Assembly: GCF_900215625.1 (NCBI RefSeq)
Contig: NZ_OBEK01000004.1
Coordinates: 280,503 to 344,502 of the forward strand
Origin: Terribacillus aidingensis
Lineage (GTDB): Bacteria > Bacillota > Bacilli > Bacillales > Amphibacillaceae
Length of the DNA stretch: 64,000 bases
Direction: 5' to 3'
Below are positions 41,699-50,304 of the stretch, in pieces. How positions within the stretch are numbered: the first letter of the stretch is position 1; every line of letters begins with the position of its first letter. The translations under genes were made by a program, and so were the position numbers. The notes under the pieces were generated by a model. That model worked only from the letters and a program-made list of their open reading frames with translations, was not told the origin of the DNA and searched no databases.

Positions 41699-43630
41699 TT
41701 ATTCTTCCTCTGATTCTGAACGATTGTTGTAATCGTAGTTACTTGGATCAACTGGTGTCCAGCCTTCTGGATCGTAGAAGCGAAGCAAGTCGCCATAAAG
41801 AATTTTATCGTTAAGGCTTAATTCTTTCGCAAGCTTTTCTTTCTGTGCTTTAATCTCTTTGATCTTAGCTTCATCTTCAATCACTTCGCCGGTAGCAGTA
41901 TCGTAATAATCATCACCAAGTACAGTATAGTCCTTGCTGATAAAGTTACCGTTACGTAGGCCGACTGTGCCATCATGCTCTTCGGACAATATATCTGTTC
42001 CGAACTGAATATATTTTGAACTGTCAATGCCAAGCAAATGCTCTAATGTTGGCAGCACATCGAGTTCACCAGCATACGTATGATTTACGCCGCCTTCAAG
42101 ACCTGGTGCCTTGATCATAAGCGGTACACGCTGCATTTGCGCATTTTGATATTCGGTAATTTCTTTACCCATAATTTGTTCCATTGCTCTGTTATGGTTC
42201 GTCGAAATACCGTAGTGGTCTCCGTAAAGCAGGATGACAGAATTCTCATACATACCAGATTCCTTCAGATCATTAAAGAACTGTTCTAATGCTTCATCCA
42301 AATAACGTGCAGTCTGGAAGTAATTATCAACCGTTCTATCACCTGTATCAGCTTTTTCGATCGTTGCGTCCTCCGGATCAAGCGGGAACGGATAATGATT
42401 CGTCAGTGTGATGAGATGTGCATAATACGGCTCTTCCAGCGATTTAAGCAGTGGCATGGATTCTTCAAAGAAAGGTTTATCTTTTAATCCATAGTTCACT
42501 GAGTTTTCCATGTTGTAATACGTGGAATCAAAGAAGTGATCGACTCCAAACTGTTTGTAAATTTCATCACGGTTCCAGAATGTTTTCTCGTCACCGTGGA
42601 ATACTGCACTTGTATAGCCTTGCTCCTGATTCAGGATAGCAGGTGCTGCTTGGTATGTGTTTGTACCTTTAACCGAGAAGGCAGAGCCTTGCGGCAGTCC
42701 GTAAAGTGAGTTATCCATCAGCAGCTCTGCATCAGCTGTTTTTCCTTGTTCTGTCTGGTGGAAGAAGTTATCGAAATAGGTTACTTCCTTATCATGCACC
42801 AACGAATTCAAGAACGGTGTTACTTCTTCACCGTGAAGTTTGTAATCAATCAAAAAGCTTTGGAAGCTTTCCAGATGGATCTTAATTACGTTCATGCCTT
42901 CTGCATTCCCAAAGTATTCTGGGTTTGGTTCGGCGTAATTTGCATCTGTGTATTCTTTTACTTCGTTAATATCATTCGGGCTAGCCATAACACGCTGTGT
43001 GGAAGTCTTAGCGTTCTGTACAGCATCATAAATTGTGTAGTTGTACGGTCCTAGGTATTTCACCAAGTACGTACGGTCGAACGTTCGCTGCAGCAGCTGC
43101 GGACGATCGGCCTCTGCTAGTCCAAGATTGACTGCGAATAGAGCGACACCGGAGATTACTACCATAGCAGTCTTTCGGAATGCAAGACGCTCGGTGCTCC
43201 AATTCTTTCTGGTAAAAACATACAACACAATAAGCAAGGCAATGTCTAAGAAGTAGACAAAATCATAGCCTTCCATCAGGCCAAAGATACTTCCGCCCAT
43301 ACCGGAACCTAAATTGTCCGTCTGCTTCAAAGTTGGAAGCGTAACGAAGTCATTGAAGAATCGGTAGTACAAGACGTTGGCGTAAAGCAAGAAACTCATT
43401 AGGAAATCTAAGACAAGGAGCCAAATCCCCATCCGTCGGCCCTTCGCTAAGAAAGCAAGACCTAGGAATACAATACTCGCGCTGAGTGGGTTGAGTACCA
43501 GCAAGAATTCCTGCAAGGCATTCGTTATATCTAAATTAAATACTGTTTGGTAGGAAAAATACGTCTTGGCCCATAAGAAAATAACGGCCAGCGCAAAAAA
43601 TCCTTTCTTTGAAGCAAGAAGCTTCTTCAT
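41699..43630 (-). CDS. ltaS: Lipoteichoic acid synthase LtaS-type
   Basis: A 643-residue membrane enzyme that polymerises glycerol phosphate from phosphatidylglycerol onto the lipid anchor. Five membrane segments (residues about 10-175) precede an extracellular sulfatase-fold domain. The nucleophilic Thr is in Q-G-K-T-A-D-A-E, and later metal ligands are in H-G-D and G-D-H-Y-G. ATG 43630 is preferred, with AGAGGTG 9 nt upstream; the longer GTG reading starts inside the SD. Bacilli carry several LtaS paralogues (LtaS, YfnI, YqgS, YvgJ), so it need not be the main one. Confidence 0.88.
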   Translation of the reverse strand: MKKLLASKKGFFALAVIFLWAKTYFSYQTVFNLDITNALQEFLLVLNPLSASIVFLGLAFLAKGRRMGIWLLVLDFLMSFLLYANVLYYRFFNDFVTLPTLKQTDNLGSGMGGSIFGLMEGYDFVYFLDIALLIVLYVFTRKNWSTERLAFRKTAMVVISGVALFAVNLGLAEADRPQLLQRTFDRTYLVKYLGPYNYTIYDAVQNAKTSTQRVMASPNDINEVKEYTDANYAEPNPEYFGNAEGMNVIKIHLESFQSFLIDYKLHGEEVTPFLNSLVHDKEVTYFDNFFHQTEQGKTADAELLMDNSLYGLPQGSAFSVKGTNTYQAAPAILNQEQGYTSAVFHGDEKTFWNRDEIYKQFGVDHFFDSTYYNMENSVNYGLKDKPFFEESMPLLKSLEEPYYAHLITLTNHYPFPLDPEDATIEKADTGDRTVDNYFQTARYLDEALEQFFNDLKESGMYENSVILLYGDHYGISTNHNRAMEQIMGKEITEYQNAQMQRVPLMIKAPGLEGGVNHTYAGELDVLPTLEHLLGIDSSKYIQFGTDILSEEHDGTVGLRNGNFISKDYTVLGDDYYDTATGEVIEDEAKIKEIKAQKEKLAKELSLNDKILYGDLLRFYDPEGWTPVDPSNYDYNNRSESEEE

Positions 43631-43808
43631 ATTATCTTTCACCTCTTTGTTTTCTTATCAGGCAATGTCTTTTAATTTGAACTGCGACAAATATTCTATC
43701 AGATTATATTTCTAAAAAACAAGTATAACCCAAATGATAAAATCGGGGTCTTAATCTACTAGTATAACAGATTTCAATTAGAAAGTAAAAGGAATGAATC
43801 TATTTAAA

Positions 43809-43829
43809 AAAGAGTGCCCGATGCACTCT
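43809..43829 (-). terminator. Terminator after the YkvA-like gene
   Basis: AAGAGTGC pairs with GCACTCTT with a 5-nt loop, and on the minus strand six T follow. Confidence 0.8.
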
Positions 43830-43832
43830 TCT

Positions 43833-44255
43833 TTACGAAATATCTATTGAAGTGGTTTTAATTGGCTGTTGATTTTTCCATTCTTTGTAGGCTGCAACAT
43901 CTGATTGTATTTGTGTGAAAGTAAAACCAATCAGTGCGACATCGTCAAGCAATCCTCCTGGTAGGAAATCAGGTACAAAATCAATCGGGCTAAGAAAATA
44001 GAGGAACGTCGCTGCAATCATGAGCAATGACTTCTTCGGCAGCTGTTTGTAAGTGCCTTTGCGCCAGTCGCGAAGTATATTAACCATAAGCTGCAAATCC
44101 GACCAAATCTCTGCTAACTTGCCTTTATTGTCGCTTGCTTTTGTTGAAACATTCGCAAGGAGCTCCTTTGATTTTTCCTTATCCTGCAGCAAAGCTTTTG
44201 CTTTTGGTGTATAAGCATGCTGTTTCTCCAGGAGCTGTGTTAAGTTCCATTTCAT
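43833..44255 (-). CDS. YkvA/DUF1232 family protein
   Basis: A 140-residue protein with a DUF1232 domain at the C-terminal half: L-Y-F-L-S-P-I-D-F-V-P-D-F-L-P-G-G-L-L-D-D-V-A-L is split over about residues 86-109 and is the family signature. It is probably membrane-associated and of unknown function. ATG 44255 follows AAGGAGG at 7 nt; the longer form lacks an SD. Confidence 0.82.
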   Translation of the reverse strand: MKWNLTQLLEKQHAYTPKAKALLQDKEKSKELLANVSTKASDNKGKLAEIWSDLQLMVNILRDWRKGTYKQLPKKSLLMIAATFLYFLSPIDFVPDFLPGGLLDDVALIGFTFTQIQSDVAAYKEWKNQQPIKTTSIDIS

Positions 44256-44323
44256 TTGGTTGCCTCCTTGTTTTCTTCTGTTTCTATTATGATGGAATTG
44301 TCTCCTATCATGCAACAAAGGGG

Positions 44324-44497
44324 TTAGTCGATCTTCTTGATGAGCACGCGATATCGTTCTGGGAGTGTATCTTTTGCTTTTACTTCCTGCATAAAGGATT
44401 CTGCTTCCTCATATGTTTCAAAGGTGAAGTTCTTGCCGTCCTTACTGGCGAATTCAAGCTTCACTTGATTCGAATCAACTGCTATGACTTTGAACAT
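44324..44497 (-). CDS. 57-residue protein
   Basis: A hydrophilic alpha/beta protein of 57 residues: M-F-K-V-I-A-V-D-S-N-Q-V-K-L-E-F, then F-T-F-E-T-Y-E-E-A-E-S-F and a final R-V-L-I-K-K-I-D. The pattern of two strands, one helix and one strand suggests a small folded domain. I recognise no family. GAGAGGAGAG lies 5-8 nt before the ATG, and the gene directly precedes the YkvA-like gene on the same strand, so the two may be co-transcribed. Confidence 0.7.
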   Translation of the reverse strand: MFKVIAVDSNQVKLEFASKDGKNFTFETYEEAESFMQEVKAKDTLPERYRVLIKKID

Positions 44498-44499
44498 GA

Positions 44500-44847
44500 T
44501 GCTCTCCTCTCGTAAATCGATAGGACCCTAAAGAAATCTCTATCAAAAAAACATAGGTGTGATATTCGTAACAGGTAACTTTAAAAATAGATAAATGCAG
44601 AGATAAAAAGGAATCACTTATCTATTATATAGAAAGTGTGCACAGAGAGAAAGTGACAAAGCTCACAAACGAGGAAAAGCAGGCAGCGGGGGCTGCCTGC
44701 TTTTCTGTTGTTGTTAGAAATAAGTGTGGTGAGAAGACAAAAATATGTGGGAGGTAATGTTGTTAGAAATACATATTTTTCGTTCTCAATATATAGACGT
44801 ACGTCTTTGGGAAAAGGTTTCAACTTTTTAAAGAAAAGTTTTACAAG
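44500..44847. other. Intergenic region with an unattached terminator
   Basis: No convincing gene is seen. AAAAGCAGGCAGC (44675-44687) pairs with 44692-44704 and is followed by TTTT; this is a strong terminator without an upstream gene on the plus strand. Short AT-rich stretches before it (TTATCTATTATATAG near 44618-44632) could be part of a promoter for a small RNA. An 89-codon minus-strand frame here has no SD and is hydrophobic and Cys-rich, so I do not call it. Confidence 0.4.
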
Positions 44848-44873
44848 GTTTAGAGACAGCAGGCAACAGGTAT
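44848..44873 (+). promoter_or_regulatory. SigB-type promoter of the alcohol dehydrogenase gene
   Basis: GTTTAG (44848-44853), a 14-nt spacer and AGGTAT (44868-44873) match the SigB consensus well. The start would be about 30 nt before the ATG. Confidence 0.7.
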
Positions 44874-44909
44874 AGTTGAGCAACTACATGATAAAGGAGA
44901 TAGACATTC

Positions 44910-46052
44910 ATGATGCAAGCTGTCACATTTCAAGGCAAAGAAAATATTGAAGTCAAGTCAGTCGAAGTACCTTCTATTCAGAAATCAACGGATATGATAG
45001 TGAAAATAACAGCAACAGGTATTTGTGGGTCGGATCTTCATTTGTATCATGGGGGCATTAAACCAGAAAAAGATTATATTATTGGTCACGAGCCTATGGG
45101 AATTGTAGAGGAAGTAGGCTCTGAAGTGAAAAACTTGCAAAAAGGTGACCGAGTTGTTATTCCATTCAACATAGGCTGCGGTGAATGTTACTATTGCAGC
45201 CACCAAATGGAGAGTCAATGTGATAATTCGAATTCCAACCCGCATACCGATGCAGGAGGTCTTTTTGGTTTTGCTGACCAATTCGGCGATTATCCGGGTG
45301 GGCAAGCTGAATACTTGCGCGTTCCTTATGCCGACTTTACCTCTTTTAAAGTACCAGAATCAAGTGAGCTGAAAGATGAAAGCGTAGTGTTTTTATCTGA
45401 TGTTATCCCAACAGCGTACTGGAGTGTAGAAAACAGCGCTCTCAAAAAAGGGGATACAGTTATTATTCTTGGAGCAGGACCTATCGGCCAAATGGCACAA
45501 AAATTTGCCTGGCTGAAAGGTGCTGAACGCGTGATAGCTGTAGATAGCGTACCCCATCGGCTGGATCATGCTAAGAAAATGAATAACGTGGAAACATACA
45601 ATTTTGCTGATAACGCAGAAATTGGCTCTTTGCTTCATAGTGAAACAAATGGAGGAGCAGATGTAGTAATTGATTGTGTTGGAATGGATGGTACTGTACC
45701 AGACGGCGTGCCATTCGGTTCTGAACACGAGAATCAGTTTGGGACAATCCAGCCGATTATTACCGCAAGTGAATCGGTGCGCAAATTTGGTACGGTACAG
45801 CTGACGGGTGTGTATGGAACAGAAGCGAATGGTTTTCCGATTGGCGATTTCTTTTCTCGAAATGTGACACTGACTATGGGACAAGCTCCGGTCATACACT
45901 TGATGCCTAAGTTGTACCAAATGGTAGAAGAGGGTGTCTTCGATCCGACAGATATTATTACCCACACAATGAAAATTAGCGAAGCAAAAGAGGCATATAA
46001 GATCTTTGATGAAAAAAAAGATAATAATATCAAAGTATTATTAAAGCCATAA
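44910..46052 (+). CDS. Zinc-dependent alcohol dehydrogenase (MDR family)
   Basis: A 380-residue zinc alcohol dehydrogenase of the medium-chain family. Catalytic zinc ligands are Cys in G-I-C-G-S-D and His-Glu in G-H-E-P-M-G; structural-zinc Cys lie in G-C-G-E-C-Y-Y-C. The NAD site is I-L-G-A-G-P-I-G. The long insert N-S-N-P-H-T-D-A-G-G-L-F-G is typical of the formaldehyde-dehydrogenase-like/AdhB group. A SigB promoter fits the known stress control of AdhB-type genes in Bacilli. AAAGGAG precedes the ATGATG start. A terminator follows. Confidence 0.87.
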   Translation: MMQAVTFQGKENIEVKSVEVPSIQKSTDMIVKITATGICGSDLHLYHGGIKPEKDYIIGHEPMGIVEEVGSEVKNLQKGDRVVIPFNIGCGECYYCSHQMESQCDNSNSNPHTDAGGLFGFADQFGDYPGGQAEYLRVPYADFTSFKVPESSELKDESVVFLSDVIPTAYWSVENSALKKGDTVIILGAGPIGQMAQKFAWLKGAERVIAVDSVPHRLDHAKKMNNVETYNFADNAEIGSLLHSETNGGADVVIDCVGMDGTVPDGVPFGSEHENQFGTIQPIITASESVRKFGTVQLTGVYGTEANGFPIGDFFSRNVTLTMGQAPVIHLMPKLYQMVEEGVFDPTDIITHTMKISEAKEAYKIFDEKKDNNIKVLLKP

Positions 46053-46054
46053 GA

Positions 46055-46087
46055 AAAAGGAGCTGCAAAAAAAGCAGCTCCTTTTCT
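46055..46087. terminator. Bidirectional terminator
   Basis: AAAAGGAGCTGC (46055-46066) pairs with GCAGCTCCTTTT (46074-46085), with A and T runs, between convergent genes. Confidence 0.85.
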
Positions 46088-46092
46088 TCGTT

Positions 46093-47238
46093 TTATTTTG
46101 TTTTTTCCTCATACAGATGAGATCTTTTCTTAAACCAGTGAAATGTGTGCGTGACAATTACTTTCAAAATCGCATATCCAGGTACCGCGAGAATAACGCC
46201 GACGACGCCAAATAGGTTTCCGGCTGTCAGAATTACAAAGATAATCGTAATCGGATGTACGCGAATGTTGCGTCCCATAATCTGCGGTGTGATTAGTTTT
46301 CCTTCCACCAGCTGTACAATCGTCCAGACGATAACAAGCTTTAGCAGCATAAACGGCGACGTGACGATTGCAATGATGATCGCAGGAGTAATGGCAATAG
46401 CTGGGCCAAGGTATGGCACGACACTTGTAAACGCCGCGATAACGGCAAGAACTGGTGCGTATTCCAGACCAATAATCAGATAGCCGATATATAAAAGAAT
46501 ACCGATGACAAAGCTGACAATAATCTGACCGCGTATGTAAGAACTGATCTGATGGTTCATTTCAGACATCACTTCGAAAGTTTGGCTGCGGAAGCGAACC
46601 GGAAGAAGTTTCAGGATATATGCCGGCAGTTTCTTTCCATCCTTCAATAAATAGAAGAGGATGAAAGGTACAGTCACGATGGAAATAACTACTTCTGTTA
46701 CAGCACCGACAAAGCTCGTTAAATTGGAGAAGAAATTATTTAATAAGCTTGTTCCGCGTGTTTGCAGTTCATTCAGAACTTGGTTCAGATCAAAATTCCC
46801 GGATTGCTGTAATTGATTTACAATATTGCTGCCGGTTATTGATTGAACCATCTCTACACCTTGATCAAAATACTCTGTACTATTGTTTATTAGACTTAAT
46901 GTTTGTTCTTTTAGCACTGGAATAACAGAAACGATTAAAATCGTAAGCAGTCCAATGATCACAAGATAGAGGGCAATAATCGAGTAAACTCGTTTTACAC
47001 GTTTCTTTTCTAAATAGTTGACGATTGGAACTGTCAGATAATAGACGATTCCGGTAAGTATGATAGGCAATATCACTGTTTTTACAATGACAACAATCGG
47101 TGTAAATATAAAGGATACACGCGAATAGACCAATATATTTAAACCGATGATAAACAGAACCAGCATTGCAATAACAAATTTATTATTCAAGAAAAAATTA
47201 CGAAATTTCCCTTGTTTGGTTCTTTGAAAATCTGGCAT
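46093..47238 (-). CDS. AI-2E family transporter
   Basis: A 381-residue membrane protein of the AI-2 exporter (PerM/YueF) family. It has about eight membrane segments with the central soluble insert (about residues 110-190), [10 protein letters not shown] near 195 and the family ending in P-x-I-M-G-R-x-I-x-V-H-P. The family includes AI-2 exporters and Na+/H+ antiporters, so the substrate is open. ATG 47238 has GAGGAGAGG upstream; the longer form to 47292 lacks one. Confidence 0.87.
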   Translation of the reverse strand: MPDFQRTKQGKFRNFFLNNKFVIAMLVLFIIGLNILVYSRVSFIFTPIVVIVKTVILPIILTGIVYYLTVPIVNYLEKKRVKRVYSIIALYLVIIGLLTILIVSVIPVLKEQTLSLINNSTEYFDQGVEMVQSITGSNIVNQLQQSGNFDLNQVLNELQTRGTSLLNNFFSNLTSFVGAVTEVVISIVTVPFILFYLLKDGKKLPAYILKLLPVRFRSQTFEVMSEMNHQISSYIRGQIIVSFVIGILLYIGYLIIGLEYAPVLAVIAAFTSVVPYLGPAIAITPAIIIAIVTSPFMLLKLVIVWTIVQLVEGKLITPQIMGRNIRVHPITIIFVILTAGNLFGVVGVILAVPGYAILKVIVTHTFHWFKKRSHLYEEKTK

Positions 47239-47409
47239 GGCAATCCTCTCCTCTTGTGGCCTGCTATTCCAAAATTCTAGTTTTTCTACCATTATAGCCT
47301 AAAATTATGGCAAGTAATCGTATATTCATTGTAATCGTTCGAAATGAATTTAGCTACTGAAGCAAACGGGTTCGTCATATAAAAATGTTGATAGAAATAA
47401 CAGATGAAG

Positions 47410-47507
47410 TTATGAACAATATTATCCACATGCGTTATGCTTTTATTAAAGCGAAAAAGAGACTTATGCACATTATCCACAAGAATAAAAAGGATATTTG
47501 TGCACAA
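47410..47507. promoter_or_regulatory. DnaA-box cluster
   Basis: Within 98 nt of non-coding DNA there are two perfect TTATCCACA boxes (47422-47430 and 47473-47481) and one TTATGCACA (47464-47472), the last two adjoining. Two near matches flank them: TTATGAACA (47410-47418) and, reversed, TGTGCACAA (47499-47507). B. subtilis has such DnaA-box clusters outside oriC; they titrate DnaA and limit re-initiation, or regulate nearby genes. It lies between yfhF-like and AI-2E-family genes, downstream of one and upstream of the other. Confidence 0.75.
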
Positions 47508-47557
47508 GTCTGCTCCACAGGAATTGCATTTATTCCTTTCCTATACGTAATCCAGCT

Positions 47558-48454
47558 TTACAACGCATGTTCCAATGCTTCAGATAAATTAGGATAATGG
47601 AAAGTATACCCGTTCTCCATGGCTTTTCTCGGATACACACATTGGCCTTCAAGGATTAATGTGCTCATTTCTCCTAATGCTTTTTGAATAATTGGTGCTG
47701 GAGCAATTGTCCAATAAGGGCGGTGCAGTGTATTCGCAAGCGCCTTACTGAAATCTTTATTTCGGCGCGGATGCGGTGCAGTCACGTTTAGAGCTCCTTT
47801 AATGGATTCTTGTTCTATTGCATAAGCAATCATTCCCGCAGCATCTTGTACATGAATCCAAGAAAGCCACTGTTCGCCGCTGCCAATCTTACCGCCTGCG
47901 AAGTAACGGAAAGGCAGCTGCATCAGCGGAAGTGCTCCTTTATGACCAAGGACGATGCCAAAGCGTGCCAGAACAGTCCGGACACCAAGAGCATTTGCTT
48001 GGAGAGCTGCTTGTTCCCATTCATATGTTACATCTGCCAAAAAGTCCTCTCCGCGTTTATTCGTTTCTTCTGTGTAAGAATCCTGTTCACTTGTACCATA
48101 AAATCCGACAGCAGAACCGCTGACCAAGACTTTTGGTTTCTTTGGCATTTTCCCAATCATATCAACAAGTGTTTCCGTTGCTTCCAGACGACTGCTGCGA
48201 ATGCTTTTCTTTTTCTCTTTTGTCCATTTGCCGAACAAACTAGTCCCTGCTAAATTCACTGCAGCGTCGATTTCCGGCAGCTGGGAAAGAGGATCATAGC
48301 CTTTCTTCAGCCAGCCAATGTAGGTGACTTGTTTTGTATCCAGCTTTTCTTCTGGAGATCTTGTCAGAATGTACACATGATGACCTTGTTCCATTAAAGT
48401 CTCAGATAGCTGTTTGCCAACGAATCCAGTGCCGCCGCTAATTACAATGTTCAT
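47558..48454 (-). CDS. yfhF: TIGR01777-type epimerase (YfhF-like)
   Basis: A 298-residue NAD(P)-binding protein of the SDR extended family. The nucleotide loop is I-S-G-G-T-G-F-V-G (about 4-12), V-N-L-A-G-T-S-L near 80, and S-G-S-A-V-G-F-Y-G-T near 118-127. The group (TIGR01777, E. coli YfcH, SulA-like cell-division name) has no proven substrate. ATG 48454 follows AAGGAGG. It is divergent from recX, exactly as in the B. subtilis yfh region. Confidence 0.87.
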   Translation of the reverse strand: MNIVISGGTGFVGKQLSETLMEQGHHVYILTRSPEEKLDTKQVTYIGWLKKGYDPLSQLPEIDAAVNLAGTSLFGKWTKEKKKSIRSSRLEATETLVDMIGKMPKKPKVLVSGSAVGFYGTSEQDSYTEETNKRGEDFLADVTYEWEQAALQANALGVRTVLARFGIVLGHKGALPLMQLPFRYFAGGKIGSGEQWLSWIHVQDAAGMIAYAIEQESIKGALNVTAPHPRRNKDFSKALANTLHRPYWTIAPAPIIQKALGEMSTLILEGQCVYPRKAMENGYTFHYPNLSEALEHAL

Positions 48455-48537
48455 TTTTGAATCCTCCTTATCGCATAAGCTTACAATTTTGCATGACGTT
48501 ATTTCATGGTAGAATAAACACATAAGAGGTGTCGAAA

Positions 48538-49365
48538 ATGGTGAAAATCGCAAAAATCACGACCCAGAAAAATAATATTGGCCGTTATAACATTTTCCTT
48601 GATGATGGTAAGGGCGAGAAATTCGGCTTTGGTTTAGATGAGGATCTTCTCATACGCAGCGGAATTGCGAAAGGGAAAGAAATGTCCGAAGAAGCACTTC
48701 AATCTCTCGTTGAAAAAGATGCTGCTCATAAGTGCTTTACCCTGGCCTTACAATATTTAAGCTACCGTATGCGCTCAAAAAAAGAAATAAAGACATATCT
48801 TCTTAAAAAAGAGCAGCACCCCGACCATGTGGAGGAAGCTTTAAGAAGACTTGAAGAACAAGGGTATACGGATGATGCTGCTTTTGCTGCTGCCTTTGTG
48901 CGGACAAAAGTAAATACAACGAGCAAAGGACCCCTTGTTATTCGCAAAGAACTGCAGGAAAAGGGCATTACCGGCAAGATTGCGGATGATGCAATGACCT
49001 TTTACAGTTTTGAAAGAGAACTCGAAAAAGCTGTCAAGCTGGCAAACACAAAGTTGCAGTCCAAATCGAAGAAATCTCAACAAGAAAAGCGTCAGCTTGC
49101 GCAGCAGCAGCTTCTCACGAAAGGATTCACATCATCTGCAGCAAAAGAAGCTGTTTCTCAGGCATTGTCAGAAGCAGAACCAGATGTTGATGCTGAACTG
49201 GACGCTGTCCGCTACCAAGGAGACAAGCTGGTACGTAAATATGTACAAAAAGCAGAAGGCTATGAGCTGGTGCAGAAAATAAAGATGGGATTGTATCGGA
49301 AAGGCTTCTCGATGGATTTGATTCAAAAATATCTGGATGAAGCCAAGGAACAAGACCTTTACTGA
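48538..49365 (+). CDS. recX: Regulatory protein RecX
   Basis: A 275-residue RecX protein, which binds RecA filaments and tunes recombination. It consists of helical repeats with L-Q-Y-L-S-Y-R-M-R-S-K-K-E-I (about 70-83) and the LEEQGYTDDAAFAAAFV region near 100-117 as the conserved core. The long form with two RecX units fits Bacilli. ATG 48538 is preferred, with AGAGGTG 6 nt upstream; the GTG at 48529 is part of the SD. YfhH follows. Confidence 0.9.
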   Translation: MVKIAKITTQKNNIGRYNIFLDDGKGEKFGFGLDEDLLIRSGIAKGKEMSEEALQSLVEKDAAHKCFTLALQYLSYRMRSKKEIKTYLLKKEQHPDHVEEALRRLEEQGYTDDAAFAAAFVRTKVNTTSKGPLVIRKELQEKGITGKIADDAMTFYSFERELEKAVKLANTKLQSKSKKSQQEKRQLAQQQLLTKGFTSSAAKEAVSQALSEAEPDVDAELDAVRYQGDKLVRKYVQKAEGYELVQKIKMGLYRKGFSMDLIQKYLDEAKEQDLY

Positions 49366-49384
49366 CGGAAAGCAGGTGCAGAGG

Positions 49385-49714
49385 ATGCAATTACGTTATA
49401 GTGATTTGACAATAGAGCAATTAAAAGATGAGCTGAAACAGCTGAAGATACAGCAGCAAAAGGCTGAGCAAATGGGTAATTTCAGTGAATATCAGATATT
49501 GGAGCGCAAGCGGCAGATGGCTAAAGCGTATACGTTGAATCCGCATGACTTTAAAGCTGGTGCCACGTATGAAATCAAAGGTGATCGTTCACATGTCTTT
49601 ACAATCGATTATATGAATGGTGTCTTTGCTTGGGGGTATCGCAGACAAGGCACTGAAACAGGGCAAGAGCTGGAAGCCCTGCCGATAAGTGTGTTAGGCA
49701 AAACAACTATGTAA
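49385..49714 (+). CDS. yfhH: YfhH family (DUF1811) protein
   Basis: A 109-residue protein with an N-terminal helical hairpin (L-T-I-E-Q-L-K-D-E-L-K-Q-L, about 7-19) and a C-terminal beta barrel-like part (Y-E-I-K-G-D-R-S-H-V-F-T-I-D-Y). It matches YfhH in sequence style and position after recX. Function unknown. GCAGGTGCAGAGG precedes ATG 49385. It starts 20 nt after recX, so the two are co-transcribed. Confidence 0.82.
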   Translation: MQLRYSDLTIEQLKDELKQLKIQQQKAEQMGNFSEYQILERKRQMAKAYTLNPHDFKAGATYEIKGDRSHVFTIDYMNGVFAWGYRRQGTETGQELEALPISVLGKTTM

Positions 49715-49715
49715 G

Positions 49716-49748
49716 CACCTCGGCTCACAAGAGCCGAGGTGGCTTTTA
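49716..49748. terminator. Bidirectional terminator
   Basis: CACCTCGGCTC (49716-49726) pairs with GAGCCGAGGTG (49731-49741) with a 4-nt loop, followed by GCTTTTATTT. It lies between convergent genes. Confidence 0.85.
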
Positions 49749-49910
49749 TTTGCGGTTATTCTTCGTTGATTGAGTAGCGACGATCATATCGGTTTGTGTT
49801 CGACGTGTTTCCCCGTTCACCTGATTATTCGCATGCTTCGCGGATGAGCGAGGGGATTGAATAATGGAATTAATGGTGCCGTACTTGGAAAAACGATCAA
49901 ACTTGGACAT
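49746..49910 (-). CDS. Small YpzG-like protein
   Basis: A 54-residue basic, Asn-, Gln- and Thr-rich protein. S-P-R-S-S-A-K-H-A-N-N-Q-V-N-G-E-T (about 19-35) resembles the YpzG/small sporulation protein group, where P-K-H-A-x-x-Q-V-N-G-x-T is conserved. The assignment is from memory and tentative. ATG 49910 has GAGGAGG 8 nt upstream. Confidence 0.65.
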   Translation of the reverse strand: MSKFDRFSKYGTINSIIQSPRSSAKHANNQVNGETRRTQTDMIVATQSTKNNRK

Positions 49911-50009
49911 GTTATCTGCCTCCTCAAGCAATTTGGGTGGCCCGCAATACTACTAGCTTGTGCGCTTTTTTTATCTTTATGTTGGGTTTATGCTGGAAAG
50001 GAAGAAAAA

Positions 50010-50273
50010 ATGATGGAAACAAAATTTCAAGAACTTGCCGACCTGCTGAAGCAGCAAAATGAGCGGCTGACAATGGACGAGGCCCGCACTTGGGTGGAGA
50101 TATTATGGGAAGATTTTGAGGCAACACGTGCGAAAGCGGGACGTAAATACGAAGGGCAAGAGATGACAGAGTCCATCGTTCGGCAGTGGATTCAGCATTA
50201 TGGACAACGATTAGATGAGTTCCTGGAACGAAACCCGAAATATCACCATTTATTTATACAACGAAAGCAATAA
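50010..50273 (+). CDS. yfhJ: YfhJ-like WVELL-type protein
   Basis: An 87-residue soluble helical protein. The motif T-W-V-E-I-L-W-E-D-F-E-A-T-R-A-K-A-G-R (about 26-44) is the WVELL signature, with Ile for the first Leu. Position beside yfhH and yfhP supports the name. Function unknown. ATG 50010 has GGAAAGGAAG 7 nt upstream; a second ATG follows at once. A longer reading would cross the YpzG-like gene antisense and has no SD. Confidence 0.82.
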   Translation: MMETKFQELADLLKQQNERLTMDEARTWVEILWEDFEATRAKAGRKYEGQEMTESIVRQWIQHYGQRLDEFLERNPKYHHLFIQRKQ

Positions 50274-50274
50274 A

Positions 50275-50304
50275 AAAACCTGGAGAAAAATTTCTCCAGG
50301 TTTT
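50275..50304. terminator. Bidirectional terminator
   Basis: A 14-bp stem (50275-50288 with 50291-50304), flanked by A and T runs, between yfhJ and the convergent yfhP. Confidence 0.85.

Noticed and set aside
44614..44883. 89-codon minus-strand frame
   Set aside because: No SD, and it runs over both the orphan terminator and the SigB-type promoter; composition is not protein-like.
45393..45965. 190-codon minus-strand frame
   Set aside because: It is antisense to the alcohol dehydrogenase; His, Cys and Tyr excess is typical of a shadow frame.
47385..47597. 70-codon plus-strand frame over the DnaA boxes
   Set aside because: No SD, and it overlaps the 3' end of the yfhF-like gene; the recurring I-I-H codons come from the repeated DnaA boxes.
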